A DNA stretch of 64,000 nucleotides. Source: Gymnodinialimonas sp. 202GB13-11. Lineage in GTDB: Bacteria > Pseudomonadota > Alphaproteobacteria > Rhodobacterales > Rhodobacteraceae. The notes under the pieces were generated by a model. That model did no database searches. It saw only the letters and a program-made list of their open reading frames with translations, and was not told where the DNA came from. Positions 7,900 to 15,936 of this stretch are shown here, piece by piece; within the stretch, counting starts at the first letter, position 1; every line of letters starts with the position of its first letter. The position numbers and the translations under genes were made by a program. Location of the stretch: contig NZ_JBFRBH010000001.1 in assembly GCF_040932485.1 (NCBI RefSeq), positions 682,001 to 746,000 on the forward strand, read 5' to 3'.

Positions 7900-8583
7900 T
7901 TACAGACGCCGGAACCGGCTTTCGGCGGTGGAATTGTCGAAAAAGGGCACACCCGGTACGGCGCGGCCTTCGACGCGGGCGGTCAGTTCGGACAGGACAA
8001 CTTCGGTGATGAACGGCATGTCGAAGCCACGCACTTCATCTAGCGCGACCCATTGCAGGTGGCTCAACTCATCCTCCGCGCCCGAGAAATCATCGGGGTC
8101 GGAAGCCAGAGCTGCTGCGTTCACTAGAAAGAACCGCGCATCGAAGCGGCGTGGTCGGCCGGGCGGCGTGATGGCGCGGAACACGTATTCCAGTGCCGCA
8201 CCGTCGGGCAGATGGCCGGTCGCCAGATAGCCGCGCCAACCTCGCGGCGCGTCTAGGGCTGCAGCGCGCGTGTCTTTCGCGCCGAGAAGCAGGCCGGTTT
8301 CCTCCCACAACTCTCGTACAGCGGCATTGATTAGGGCATCGGCGCCGTCCTCTAACCGGGTCGCGCAGTCCTGCTTTGGCGGGCGGGCGAGCGGGATCGT
8401 GGCATCCACGGCATCCACCGCGCCACCGGGGAAGACAAATTTGGAGGGCATGAAAACGGCCGATTTCCCGCGTTGGCCCATCAACACGCGTGGCCGCGTT
8501 TCCGCGTCGCGCAGCACGATCACCGTCGCGGCGTCGCGGATGGGCACCGCTTCGGTCAAAAGCCGTGCATCCGCTTCGCCCAT
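7900..8583 (-). CDS. NUDIX hydrolase
   Basis: A 227-residue protein with a NUDIX fold. The expected glycine follows FVFPGGAVDA, and the catalytic helix reads AAVRELWEETGLLLG, matching the REx2EExGU core. An insertion of about 35 residues between the PGG strand and the helix is typical of the larger NUDIX subfamily hydrolysing CoA or nucleotide-sugar pyrophosphates. ATG 8583 lies 28 bp inside the 3' end of the upstream DUF983 gene, a long overlap that suggests coupled translation. The substrate is not predictable. Confidence 0.85.
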   Translation of the reverse strand: MGEADARLLTEAVPIRDAATVIVLRDAETRPRVLMGQRGKSAVFMPSKFVFPGGAVDAVDATIPLARPPKQDCATRLEDGADALINAAVRELWEETGLLLGAKDTRAAALDAPRGWRGYLATGHLPDGAALEYVFRAITPPGRPRRFDARFFLVNAAALASDPDDFSGAEDELSHLQWVALDEVRGFDMPFITEVVLSELTARVEGRAVPGVPFFDNSTAESRFRRL

Positions 8584-8948
8584 TGGATGCCGACGATCAT
8601 GCCCTTGAACCTCGGCAACAGCGCCAGTGCCATGACCGTTACGCCAATGCAGAAGGTCAGCGCCAGCAACCACGGCTCTGGCTGCCAGGTTTCATAGACC
8701 AGCAATTGCAGCGTCCCCATGACCTTGGCCGTCAGCAGGATCGACAGATAGGCCGGGCCGTCATCGGCGCGCGCGTGGGACAGATCCTCGCCGCAGCTTG
8801 GGCATTCTGCCCGCAGCTTGAGGTATTTGCTGTAAAGCCCGCCTTCGCCGCACTTCGGGCAGCGATGGCGCAGGCCGTTGCGAACGGCGGGCCATGTTGG
8901 CCGTTCGGGCAGGGCGGGGCGGTAGATGTCGGCGGTTTCTGTGTCCAT
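8556..8948 (-). CDS. DUF983 family membrane protein
   Basis: A 130-residue protein. After a short acidic start (MDTETADIYRP) it has the DUF983 hallmark CPKCGEGGLYSKYLKL...CPSCGEDLSHARADDGPAY, with two CxxC pairs forming a zinc-ribbon-like element. Two hydrophobic helices follow (LLVYETW..., LALTFCIGVTVMALALLP) and it ends GIQWAKRMHGF. The family is widespread in alphaproteobacteria, of unknown function and likely at the inner membrane. It overlaps the NUDIX gene downstream and is divergent from the EF-hand gene across about 150 bp. Confidence 0.9.
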   Translation of the reverse strand: MDTETADIYRPALPERPTWPAVRNGLRHRCPKCGEGGLYSKYLKLRAECPSCGEDLSHARADDGPAYLSILLTAKVMGTLQLLVYETWQPEPWLLALTFCIGVTVMALALLPRFKGMIVGIQWAKRMHGF

Positions 8949-9101
8949 GGCCCTTAAATGCGCCTCTTGCTTGCGTGGGTAAAGCCCTTGCCCCGCGACC
9001 TGCGCGCGCGGGCCGGGAAATATTTTCATCTTTTTTGCGACGGAACCCGCCGGATGCCCCGTGGAACCTATCAGACAGGCACGAAACAAAGGAGAATTCG
9101 C

Positions 9102-9593
9102 ATGTCGATGATGAAAGCTGGCCTACTGGCCCTGATGATCCCCACGGCCCTTGCCGCACCCGCCTTCGCACAAGAAGCCGGTGGTGAGCCGCCGCGCATG
9201 ATCTTTCAGGAGCTGGACGCCGACGGCAACGGCGCTGTGACGCTGGAAGAGCTGCAGGCCGCTGGTGAGGCTCGCTTTGCGCGCGCCGATACGGATGGCG
9301 ATGGCGCGTTGAGCCGGGAGGAGTTGATCGCCCGGGGCGAGGCGCGCATCGAGGCGCGTGTGGACCGGATGTTGGAGCGTCTGGACGCCAATGGCGACGG
9401 CCAGTTGACTGAGGCCGAAATGGAAGAGGCCCGCGAGGGTCGCGGACATCGCCATGGCCGCGGTGGCCCCAGCCCTGAGCGTATGTTCGAGCGTCTCGAT
9501 GCGGACGGGGATGGCAGTGTGACCGAGGCTGAGTTCGACGAAGGTGTTGCCCGGTTCCTGGAACGGATGGGCCGCCGCCACGGCAATAACTGA
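9102..9593 (+). CDS. Secreted EF-hand calcium-binding protein
   Basis: A 163-residue protein with a signal peptide (MSMMKAGLLALMIPTALAAPAFAQ, cleavage after AFA) and four canonical EF-hand loops: DADGNGAVTLEE, DTDGDGALSREE, DANGDGQLTEAE and DADGDGSVTEAE. A His/Arg/Gly-rich stretch separates loops three and four. It is probably periplasmic and binds Ca2+; it could act as a buffer or sensor. The start is fixed by AAAGGAG at 9088-9094 and the signal peptide. A strong hairpin follows at 9608-9639, so it is likely its own transcript, although it sits beside an envelope-stress-type sigma operon. Confidence 0.88.
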   Translation: MSMMKAGLLALMIPTALAAPAFAQEAGGEPPRMIFQELDADGNGAVTLEELQAAGEARFARADTDGDGALSREELIARGEARIEARVDRMLERLDANGDGQLTEAEMEEAREGRGHRHGRGGPSPERMFERLDADGDGSVTEAEFDEGVARFLERMGRRHGNN

Positions 9594-9607
9594 GGCAGGG
9601 CCAAACC

Positions 9608-9639
9608 GGAGGGGGCGGTCGTTCAGGTCCGCCCCCTCC
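9608..9639 (+). terminator. GC-rich hairpin after the EF-hand gene
   Basis: An 11-bp perfect stem (GGAGGGGGCGG / CCGCCCCCTCC) with a 10-nt loop begins 15 bp after the EF-hand stop codon. There is no U-run, so it may terminate or protect the mRNA end. It separates the EF-hand gene from the sigma-factor operon. Confidence 0.6.
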
Positions 9640-9671
9640 CCAAGACCGGCGGGGCAGGGTAGACAAGGTGC

Positions 9672-10259
9672 ATGGCAGGGCAAACTGGCTCAGATCTGGA
9701 CGCGCTGGATGATGGCGCCTTGATGGTGCTGTTCGCCAATGGCGATCCCGGGGCGGCGCGGCTGTTGACCGAGCGCCTTTTGCCGCGCGCCTTTCGCCAT
9801 GCGGCCCGCGTGTTGGGGGACCGGGCCGAAGCCGAAGATCTGGCGCAGGAAGCGATGCTGCGTTTGTGGAAAGCTGCTGCAGACTGGCGCACCGACGGCA
9901 CGGCAAAGCCCGCCACATGGCTGCATAAAGTGGTCGCGAACCTCGCCATTGACCGGCTTAGACGGTCTGGCCGTTCGGTGGAGTTGGGCGATGATGATTT
10001 CGCTGATGCCACACCGAGCGTCGAGGCGCAGATGCAGGACGGTGCGCGGGCAAGCGCGCTGGACCAAGCGCTGCGAACCTTGCCGGAACGGCAAAGGCAG
10101 GCGGTTGTGTTGCGGCACATCGAGGGGCTTTCGAACCCCGAGATCGCCGAGATTTTGGAAATAGGCGTCGAAGCGGTTGAAAGCTTGACGGCACGGGGAA
10201 AACGGGCGTTGAAGGCAGCGCTGGAAGGTCAGAAGGAGGCCTTGGGTTATGGCACGTGA
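9672..10259 (+). CDS. ECF-type RNA polymerase sigma factor
   Basis: A 195-residue sigma-70 family protein. Region 2 is visible as RAFRHAARVLGDRAEAEDLAQEAMLRLWKAA followed by TWLHKVVANLAIDRLR, and region 4 as LPERQRQAVVLRHIEGLSNPEIAEILEIGVEAVESLTARGKRALK. It directs core RNA polymerase to stress promoters. Downstream genes overlap it: the next ATG lies 11 bp inside its 3' end. The three-gene operon (sigma, small membrane protein, CpxP-like protein) suggests control by an envelope signal, perhaps metal or misfolded protein. Target promoters are unknown. Confidence 0.9.
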   Translation: MAGQTGSDLDALDDGALMVLFANGDPGAARLLTERLLPRAFRHAARVLGDRAEAEDLAQEAMLRLWKAAADWRTDGTAKPATWLHKVVANLAIDRLRRSGRSVELGDDDFADATPSVEAQMQDGARASALDQALRTLPERQRQAVVLRHIEGLSNPEIAEILEIGVEAVESLTARGKRALKAALEGQKEALGYGT

Positions 10260-10620
10260 ACCAGATACGGATGCTGCGCTGGACGCACTGTTTGCCGAGG
10301 CGAAGGCCGAGGTGCCGGATGACGCGCTGATGGCACGGGTGCTAGCCGATGCCCATGCGGTGCAAGCCGAGCGAGAGCGCCCTGTTACGACCCCCGTCGC
10401 CCCGCAACGGGGTTGGTTGGCGCGGATTGCGGAGGGCTTGGGCGGCTGGGGTGCGTTTGGCGGCGTTACCGCGGCCGGTGTGATGGGATTGGCCATTGGC
10501 CTTTTCTCGCCCGATGCCGTCAGCGATCTGGTCGGCACTGAGGTCTTTGGGCTGGAGGCCGTATCCTACGAGATTACCCCGGATATGGGCGCGCTGTGGT
10601 TGGAGGTGGATGATGTCTGA
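10249..10620 (+). CDS. Small membrane protein, putative anti-sigma factor
   Basis: A 123-residue protein with an acidic N-terminal cytoplasmic part (MAREPDTDAALDALFAEAKAEVPDDALMARVLADA), one hydrophobic helix (about residues 70-90, GVTAAGVMGLAIGLF) and a short periplasmic tail. Position and topology fit a one-helix anti-sigma factor, but no zinc-binding HxxxCxxC motif is present and I do not recognise a family. It overlaps the sigma gene by 11 bp and the next gene by 8 bp, so all three are translationally coupled. Confidence 0.7.
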   Translation: MAREPDTDAALDALFAEAKAEVPDDALMARVLADAHAVQAERERPVTTPVAPQRGWLARIAEGLGGWGAFGGVTAAGVMGLAIGLFSPDAVSDLVGTEVFGLEAVSYEITPDMGALWLEVDDV

Positions 10621-11110
10621 ACAAACACCCGCACCGACGCGCACGGGGCGTGGATTGAAAATCGCCTTGGCGCTTTCGCTTGCGCTTAACCTTGCCGTGG
10701 TGGGGTTGATCGGCGGCGCTGTTTTGGGCGGACGCAACCAAGGTGGCGAACAGGGCTCAGGAGGCCCGGCGCTCCGCACGCTTGGGTTGGGGCCATTTGC
10801 TGTTGCCCTGTCGCGCGACGACCGTGAGGAATTGCGGGCCCGGATCAGCGAGCAGGGCACACCCGTGCGGGATGAGCGGCGCGCCATCGGGCAGGCGTTG
10901 CGCGAAGTGCAGGCGGCGCTTTTGGCCGAACCCTTTGACCGTGCTGCGGCAGAAGCCGCTTTTGAGCGCTCCCGAGACCGGGTGATCGGGCTGCAGGAGC
11001 TTGGTCACGGCGCGTTGCTGGATCAGATAGAGACGATGAGCGCCGAGGAACGCGCTGATCTTGCAGAAAGCCTCAATCGCGTCATGCGCAGGTTCGGCGG
11101 TAGGCGATAG
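10613..11110 (+). CDS. Periplasmic heavy-metal sensor / CpxP-ZraP-like protein
   Basis: A 165-residue protein with an N-terminal membrane anchor or signal (LKIALALSLALNLAVVGLIGGAVLGG) and a long, charged, all-helical periplasmic domain (LSRDDREELRARIS..., REVQAALLAEPFDRAAAEAAFERSRD..., LSAEERADLAESLNRV). This arrangement matches the Spy/CpxP/ZraP-type 'heavy-metal resistance' family, which senses or chaperones in the periplasm. The start at 10613 uses GGAGG at 10602-10606 and overlaps the previous stop by 8 bp. It probably supplies the signal for the sigma/anti-sigma pair. It converges on the pleD-type gene. Confidence 0.75.
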   Translation: MSEQTPAPTRTGRGLKIALALSLALNLAVVGLIGGAVLGGRNQGGEQGSGGPALRTLGLGPFAVALSRDDREELRARISEQGTPVRDERRAIGQALREVQAALLAEPFDRAAAEAAFERSRDRVIGLQELGHGALLDQIETMSAEERADLAESLNRVMRRFGGRR

Positions 11111-11119
11111 GCACAATGG

Positions 11120-12511
11120 TCAGGCGGCGGTGTCGGAGATCATGCTGACCTGATTGCGCCCATGGGATTTGGCGGAATAAAGCGCCATGTCGGCTTCATG
11201 GATCAGCATTTCCGGTGTCGCAAACCCGCCTAGATCGACAGGATAGGTCAGACCGACACTTGCCGTTACCTGAACTGGGGGCGTGCCGCCTTCGATATCG
11301 AATGGTGACTCGCCGATGGAGCGACACAGGCGCTCGGCGCATTCGACGGCGTCGGCATGGTTGATGGGCGACAGGCAAATCAGGAATTCTTCCCCGCCAA
11401 TGCGGGCCAGCAGATCACCGTTGCGCAATTGTGTGCGCAGACGTGCGGCGACTTGCTTCAAGATCGCGTCGCCCGCCCTGTGGCCAAAAGTGTCGTTCAC
11501 ATGCTTGAAATGATCGAGGTCGAGCATCATCACGGCTGGTCCCGGACCGGGGCGCGACATCATCAATTCCAGTTGCGGAATGGCGTAGCGTCGGTTGTGC
11601 AGGCCAGTCAGCGGGTCGCAAACTGCCGCCTCCAGCCCCGCGCGGACACTGGCGCGCATCCGGTCTGACTGCCGCTTGCGATCCAGTTGGGCTGAGATCC
11701 GGATCGCCAGTTCTTTGGCGTCAAACGGGTCGTGGAGCACGTCATTCGCACCAAGGTCCAGCGCAATTGCTGCCCGTTCGGTATCCCCTTCGGGCAAGAT
11801 CATGAGTGTCGCGGCATGGCGTGTTCCGGCGCGCGAGCGCAGGTCAGACAGCAAGCGCAGGCCCTCATTGCGCTGCGCCAAATCGACTGAAATCACGAAA
11901 ACGTCCGTGGACGCGCCGCTATCTGTGCTGGCCTCGGTCAACGCCGCTTCACGCGGGATGATGGCGACCGTTCCACCCAAGCGATCTTCAATGGCTGTTT
12001 TCCACAAGATCGCGCCGCGGGGACCGGGGGCCACAAGCGCCACCTTGCCGGGGGCCGCTTTTGCGCTGAAGCCTGCGGCATCCTCCGCAAAGCCGAATGC
12101 GGCGACAGTGTCGTTGCCGCCTTGGATTTCACGCACGGCATCGCGGGCCCTGAGCAATGATCGCACACGGGCGAGCAATGTGACTTCTTCAACAGGTTTG
12201 GTCAGGAAATCGTTGGCTCCCGCCTCCAAACCTTCCATTTTTGCATCTTGGTCGCTGAGCGCAGTGATCAACACAACTGGAATGCCGGATGTCTCGGGGT
12301 TAGCCTTCAGGGCGCGGCAGACGTCCACGCCGCTCATGTCAGGCATCATGATGTCGAGCAGGATCAGGTCAGGCTTCGTTTCGCGCGCCACACGCAATGC
12401 ATCGTGCCCGTTATCGGCCTGCTCCACACTGTAACAGGCAGCCGCCAGTTTGACCTTCATGACGATGCGATTGGTCGCCACGTCATCAACGATCAGAATT
12501 CGCCCGGCCAT
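11120..12511 (-). CDS. pleD: PleD-type response regulator diguanylate cyclase
   Basis: A 463-residue protein with REC-REC-GGDEF architecture. The first receiver (residues 4-120) has Asp53 in LLDIMMPDMSG and Lys105 in FLTKP. The second receiver-like domain (about 155-275) lacks a clear phospho-acceptor, as in Caulobacter PleD. The GGDEF domain (about 298-455) has the active site GGEEF at 372-376 and an allosteric I-site RNGD at 363-366, exactly five residues before it. Phosphorylation of Asp53 should dimerise the protein and turn on c-di-GMP synthesis, with product inhibition. It is divergent from the DUF3572 gene. Confidence 0.9.
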   Translation of the reverse strand: MAGRILIVDDVATNRIVMKVKLAAACYSVEQADNGHDALRVARETKPDLILLDIMMPDMSGVDVCRALKANPETSGIPVVLITALSDQDAKMEGLEAGANDFLTKPVEEVTLLARVRSLLRARDAVREIQGGNDTVAAFGFAEDAAGFSAKAAPGKVALVAPGPRGAILWKTAIEDRLGGTVAIIPREAALTEASTDSGASTDVFVISVDLAQRNEGLRLLSDLRSRAGTRHAATLMILPEGDTERAAIALDLGANDVLHDPFDAKELAIRISAQLDRKRQSDRMRASVRAGLEAAVCDPLTGLHNRRYAIPQLELMMSRPGPGPAVMMLDLDHFKHVNDTFGHRAGDAILKQVAARLRTQLRNGDLLARIGGEEFLICLSPINHADAVECAERLCRSIGESPFDIEGGTPPVQVTASVGLTYPVDLGGFATPEMLIHEADMALYSAKSHGRNQVSMISDTAA

Positions 12512-12627
12512 GGCACCCTCTCACTCAACGGATCATACTGGGCAGGCGCAAGCCATGCCTGTAACACTGGACCAAACCTGACCTGCAAAGGTTAACAAAC
12601 CCTTTAAGGTGAAATGGATCGACAAGC

Positions 12628-12906
12628 ATGCAGCAAGAAATTGCCGAGACGCAGGCACTCACCATTTTGGCGTGGCTAACGGGCGATGAAGAGCTGTTGC
12701 CGCTGTTCATGGGTGCCACGGGAACAGGTGAAGACGACATCCGGGCTAGAGCCGACGAACCTGAGTTCCTCGCCTCCGTCCTCGATTTCCTGTTGATGGA
12801 TGATCAATGGGTTCTGAAAGCCTCGGAAGGCACTGACATTCCAGCACAAAACTTCCAAATGATCCGGGCGGGGCTGCCTGGCGGCGCTGTGCCGGATTGG
12901 ACCTGA
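12628..12906 (+). CDS. DUF3572 family protein
   Basis: A 92-residue acidic cytoplasmic protein matching the alphaproteobacterial DUF3572 family: ALTILAWLTGDEELLPLFMGATG, then a conserved second helix block FLASVLDFLLMDDQWVLKA and an AGLPGG ending. Function is unknown; the predicted fold is helical. It stands 3 bp upstream of a HAD hydrolase, so both are likely one transcript. Immediately upstream lies a stretch rich in TTAA sequences with a near but inexact CtrA-like spacing. Confidence 0.88.
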   Translation: MQQEIAETQALTILAWLTGDEELLPLFMGATGTGEDDIRARADEPEFLASVLDFLLMDDQWVLKASEGTDIPAQNFQMIRAGLPGGAVPDWT

Positions 12907-12909
12907 GCC

Positions 12910-13602
12910 ATGGCTGAAATCGCAGGTATCTTGTTCGACAAGGACGGCGTGCTGTTTGATTTCCAGAAAACCTGGGGCGGATGGGCGGCGGATATGATCG
13001 CCGGTATTTCGCGTGGTGACAGCCTGCTGGCGCAGCGTCTGGCCGATGCTTTGGGCTACGATCTTCAGGCGCGCGTATTCCGCCCTGACAGTTTTGTGAT
13101 CGCAGGAACGGCACAGCAGGTGGCCGATGCACTGGCCGCTGAGCTGTCTGAATGGGAGCCGTCGGCACTTTTTTCGCATCTGAAGGAAGAAACGGCCCGC
13201 GCCAAGCAAGCCGAGTCTGTTCCCTTGCGGACTGTGCTGACTGATCTGAAGCGCCGCGACCTGCGCCTTGGCGTGGCGACAAACGACACGGTGGACGCGG
13301 CGAAATCGAACATCGCCAGCGTCGGCGCCCTGGACCTGTTCGACTTCGTATCCGGCTCAGATAGCGGATACGGCGCAAAGCCCGAACCGGGGATGCTTTT
13401 CGGTTTTGCCGAAGCCATGGGCCTTTTGCCCGAAACTCTGGTCATGGTCGGAGACAGCACGCACGATATGCACGCGGCCAAAGCGGCTGGATTTACGCGG
13501 GTTGCTGTTTTGACAGGCGTGGCAACGGCTGCCGACCTTGCCCCGCACGCGGACGTGGTCTTGCCTGACATTGGTGCGCTCGGGGATTGGCTGGACAGCT
13601 GA
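12910..13602 (+). CDS. HAD-family hydrolase (phosphoglycolate phosphatase-like)
   Basis: A 230-residue HAD-superfamily phosphatase. Motif I is FDKDGVLFDF (Asp10 nucleophile, Asp12 acid/base), motif II is the Thr/Asn of GVATND, motif III the Lys of YGAKPEPGM, and motif IV is MVGDSTHDMHAAKAAG. A helical cap lies between motifs I and II, as in Gph/PGP-type enzymes. It should dephosphorylate a small metabolite in the cytoplasm; phosphoglycolate is one candidate but specificity is unproven. It is co-directional with DUF3572 (3 bp gap). Confidence 0.88.
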   Translation: MAEIAGILFDKDGVLFDFQKTWGGWAADMIAGISRGDSLLAQRLADALGYDLQARVFRPDSFVIAGTAQQVADALAAELSEWEPSALFSHLKEETARAKQAESVPLRTVLTDLKRRDLRLGVATNDTVDAAKSNIASVGALDLFDFVSGSDSGYGAKPEPGMLFGFAEAMGLLPETLVMVGDSTHDMHAAKAAGFTRVAVLTGVATAADLAPHADVVLPDIGALGDWLDS

Positions 13603-13702
13603 CCGGGTCAAATACGACGCTCTGCCGTCGCATTCCGTCCATACACATGCGCAGAGGTTGGGGATGATGCCCCTGAACCAGCCAAACTGTCAGCGTGTCC
13701 TT

Positions 13703-15265
13703 ATGAATGAAGCCTCTCCTACCCCCCGCCGTCGCCGTGCCGGAGGCCGCGCCGCCGGAGCCGCCCGCGCCGCCGCCCATGTGATTGACCAGACGCCGTG
13801 GCGGGTGCCCGTCAACAATGACCGCCCGACCGAGCCGCTGGATGAAGAAGGCGTGCGCGCGATCCACAATGGTGCGATGCGCATTCTTTCAGAGCTTGGG
13901 ATCGAATTCCTGAATGACGAGGCCATCGGCCACCTGAAAGAAGCTGGCTGCAAGGTCGAAGGGCAGACGGTCTTCTTCGAGCGAGATTTTGTAGAAGAAA
14001 TGGTCGCCAAGGCGCCCGAGACTTTCACCATCACGCCGCGCAATCCGGACCGGACTCTAACCATGGGCGGCAAGCATATGGTGTTCGGCAATGTCTCAAG
14101 CCCGCCCAATGCTTGGGATATGGAGCGTGGGAAGCGGCCGGGCGACATGGAAAGCTATGTCGAGTTCATCAAGCTCACGCAGTATTTCAACTGTATCCAC
14201 TTCGCAGGCGGTTACCCGGTGGAGCCGATTGATGTACATGCCTCTGTTCGTCACCTCGATTGCCTGTTTGAGAAGCTAACGCTGACCGACAAGGTGGCCC
14301 ATGCCTACTCGTTGGGGGCAGAGCGCGTCGATGACGTGATGGAGATGGTGCGGATCGCCGGTGGCCTGACGCACGAGGAGTTCGGCGCCACGCCGCGGAT
14401 GTACACCAACATCAACTCGGTCAGCCCGCTGAAGCACGATTTCCCGATGCTGGACGGCGCAATGCGTCTGGCGCGGCGCGGGCAGCCGACTGTGGTGACA
14501 CCCTTCACACTGGCAGGAGCCATGGCGCCGGTGACGCTATCGGGCGCGGTGACGCTGAGCATTGCCGAAGGCTTGGCCGCGATTGCGCTTCTGCAATGGA
14601 TCGCGCCGGGATGCCCGGTTGCGATTGGCACCTTCACCTCTAACGTCGACATGAAATCCGGCGCACCCGCTTTCGGCACGCCGGAATATATGCGGGCCAC
14701 GCAGATGACCGGCCAGATGGCGCGGTTCTACAAGCTGCCGATGCGCGCCTCGGGCGTCTGTGCAGCCAACGTTCCGGATGGCCAAGCGATGTGGGAAACG
14801 GCGAATTCGCTGTGGTCAGCCGTACAATCGGGCGCAAACATGGTCTACCACGCCGCCGGTTGGCTGGAGGGCGGTTTGATCGCCAGCCCCGAAAAGTTCG
14901 TGATGGACTGCGAGTTGCTGCAGCAGATCCAGCGCTATTTCGAGCCGATGCTGCTTGGCACTGCGGAAGAGGACATCGCGATTGACGCGATCCGCGAAGT
15001 GGGGCCGGGCGGGCATTACTTTGGCTGTCAGCACACGCAGGATCGGTATCAGGAGGCATTCTATGGCCCATTCCTGTCAGATTGGCGCAATTTTGAGGCT
15101 TGGCGACTGGATGGTGCGGTCTGGACGGCGGAACGGGCCCACAAAACCTACAAGGACATCCTGAACGAGTTTGAGGCCCCGCCGATGGACATTGCGATCC
15201 GTGATGAGCTCGCGGACTTCGTGGCCCGTCGCAAATCTGAAGGTGGTGCGCCAACAGATTTCTGA
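13703..15265 (+). CDS. MttB-family (trimethylamine methyltransferase-like) protein, non-pyrrolysine
   Basis: A 520-residue protein of the MttB superfamily. After an Arg/Ala-rich N-terminal tail it shows the family TIM barrel, with segments such as LSELGIEFLNDEAI, NVSSPPNAWDMERGKRPGD, SVSPLKHDFPMLDGA, and EVGPGGHYFGCQHT near the end. The gene is read through without an in-frame TAG, so it belongs to the non-pyrrolysine branch. Characterised members of that branch demethylate glycine betaine or other quaternary amines onto a corrinoid protein. No corrinoid protein gene is adjacent. The start at 13703 follows the N-terminal pattern of homologues, although no good Shine-Dalgarno is visible; upstream ATGs at 13664/13667 are alternatives. 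Confidence 0.85.
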   Translation: MNEASPTPRRRRAGGRAAGAARAAAHVIDQTPWRVPVNNDRPTEPLDEEGVRAIHNGAMRILSELGIEFLNDEAIGHLKEAGCKVEGQTVFFERDFVEEMVAKAPETFTITPRNPDRTLTMGGKHMVFGNVSSPPNAWDMERGKRPGDMESYVEFIKLTQYFNCIHFAGGYPVEPIDVHASVRHLDCLFEKLTLTDKVAHAYSLGAERVDDVMEMVRIAGGLTHEEFGATPRMYTNINSVSPLKHDFPMLDGAMRLARRGQPTVVTPFTLAGAMAPVTLSGAVTLSIAEGLAAIALLQWIAPGCPVAIGTFTSNVDMKSGAPAFGTPEYMRATQMTGQMARFYKLPMRASGVCAANVPDGQAMWETANSLWSAVQSGANMVYHAAGWLEGGLIASPEKFVMDCELLQQIQRYFEPMLLGTAEEDIAIDAIREVGPGGHYFGCQHTQDRYQEAFYGPFLSDWRNFEAWRLDGAVWTAERAHKTYKDILNEFEAPPMDIAIRDELADFVARRKSEGGAPTDF

Positions 15266-15348
15266 TTCCCAAGGCTGCAAAGGGTTTCTTTACTTCTGCC
15301 CTCTACCGTCCCGGTGAGCAGTGGTTTCAATAAGAGGCAGCTAGCCAA

Positions 15349-15936
15349 ATGCATGGCATGATCAACGGTGCGTTCCAGGGGTTTCTTGTTGAAACCTATG
15401 GACGCGATACGTGGGACGAGGTGCGCAGCGTCGCACAGCTCAGGTTCACGGATTTTGAGGCGATGCTGCGTTACGAAGACAAGGTGACGCTGGATTGCTT
15501 CCAGGCCGCCACCGATGTGCTTCATAAACACCCCAATGCCCTTCTCGAAGATCTTGGCACCTTTTTGATCACGCATGAACCCTACGCCCCGTTGAAGCGT
15601 CTGTTGCGTTTCGGCGGAGCGACCTTGTCAGAGTTCATTCTTTCCCTGGATGAGCTGGCGGATCGCGGTCGTATGGCAATGCCGGATATCGAGATGCCAG
15701 AAATCGAGGTGTCACCTGGCGCGGAGGCGTCCTTTCGGATCAAGGCGGCATGGTCTTTGCCCGGTGTGGGGCCCATCCTTTTGGGTGCGCTGCGGGCGAT
15801 GGCGGATGATTATGGCGCGCTTGCCACGCTTAGCTTGGACGGGTTCGACGGCAACAAGGAGTGTATCCGGATCGACGTGTTCGACATGGCGCATTCCGAA
15901 GGCAATGCCTTCGTTTTGGGGGCGGTGCCGACATGA
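15349..15936 (+). CDS. H-NOX (HNOB) domain protein lacking haem ligand His and YxSxR
   Basis: A 195-residue protein that starts MHGMINGAFQGFLVETYG, the classic beginning of haem-NO/oxygen binding domains, and follows the H-NOX helical subdomain through to LSEFILSLDELADRG. At the position of the proximal haem histidine (aligned to His102 of the Thermoanaerobacter protein) it has Ala104. The haem-propionate motif YxSxR aligns with Ile131, Ala133 and Trp135. So the fold is kept but both haem-binding elements are gone. Its stop overlaps the ATG of a HNOBA-GGDEF cyclase (ATGA at 15933-15936), the usual H-NOX partner. It may be a haem-free adaptor, or it may bind another ligand. Confidence 0.85.
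   Translation: MHGMINGAFQGFLVETYGRDTWDEVRSVAQLRFTDFEAMLRYEDKVTLDCFQAATDVLHKHPNALLEDLGTFLITHEPYAPLKRLLRFGGATLSEFILSLDELADRGRMAMPDIEMPEIEVSPGAEASFRIKAAWSLPGVGPILLGALRAMADDYGALATLSLDGFDGNKECIRIDVFDMAHSEGNAFVLGAVPT

Noticed and set aside
12585-12610. CtrA-like site upstream of DUF3572 (TTAA...TTTAA)
   Set aside because: The spacing between the TTAA blocks is 8 bp rather than 7 and the second block lacks the full consensus.
15349-15936. H-NOX gene as a pseudogene
   Set aside because: The reading frame is full length, keeps the overlapping start with the cyclase gene and shows no stop or frameshift; only specific haem-contact residues are changed.
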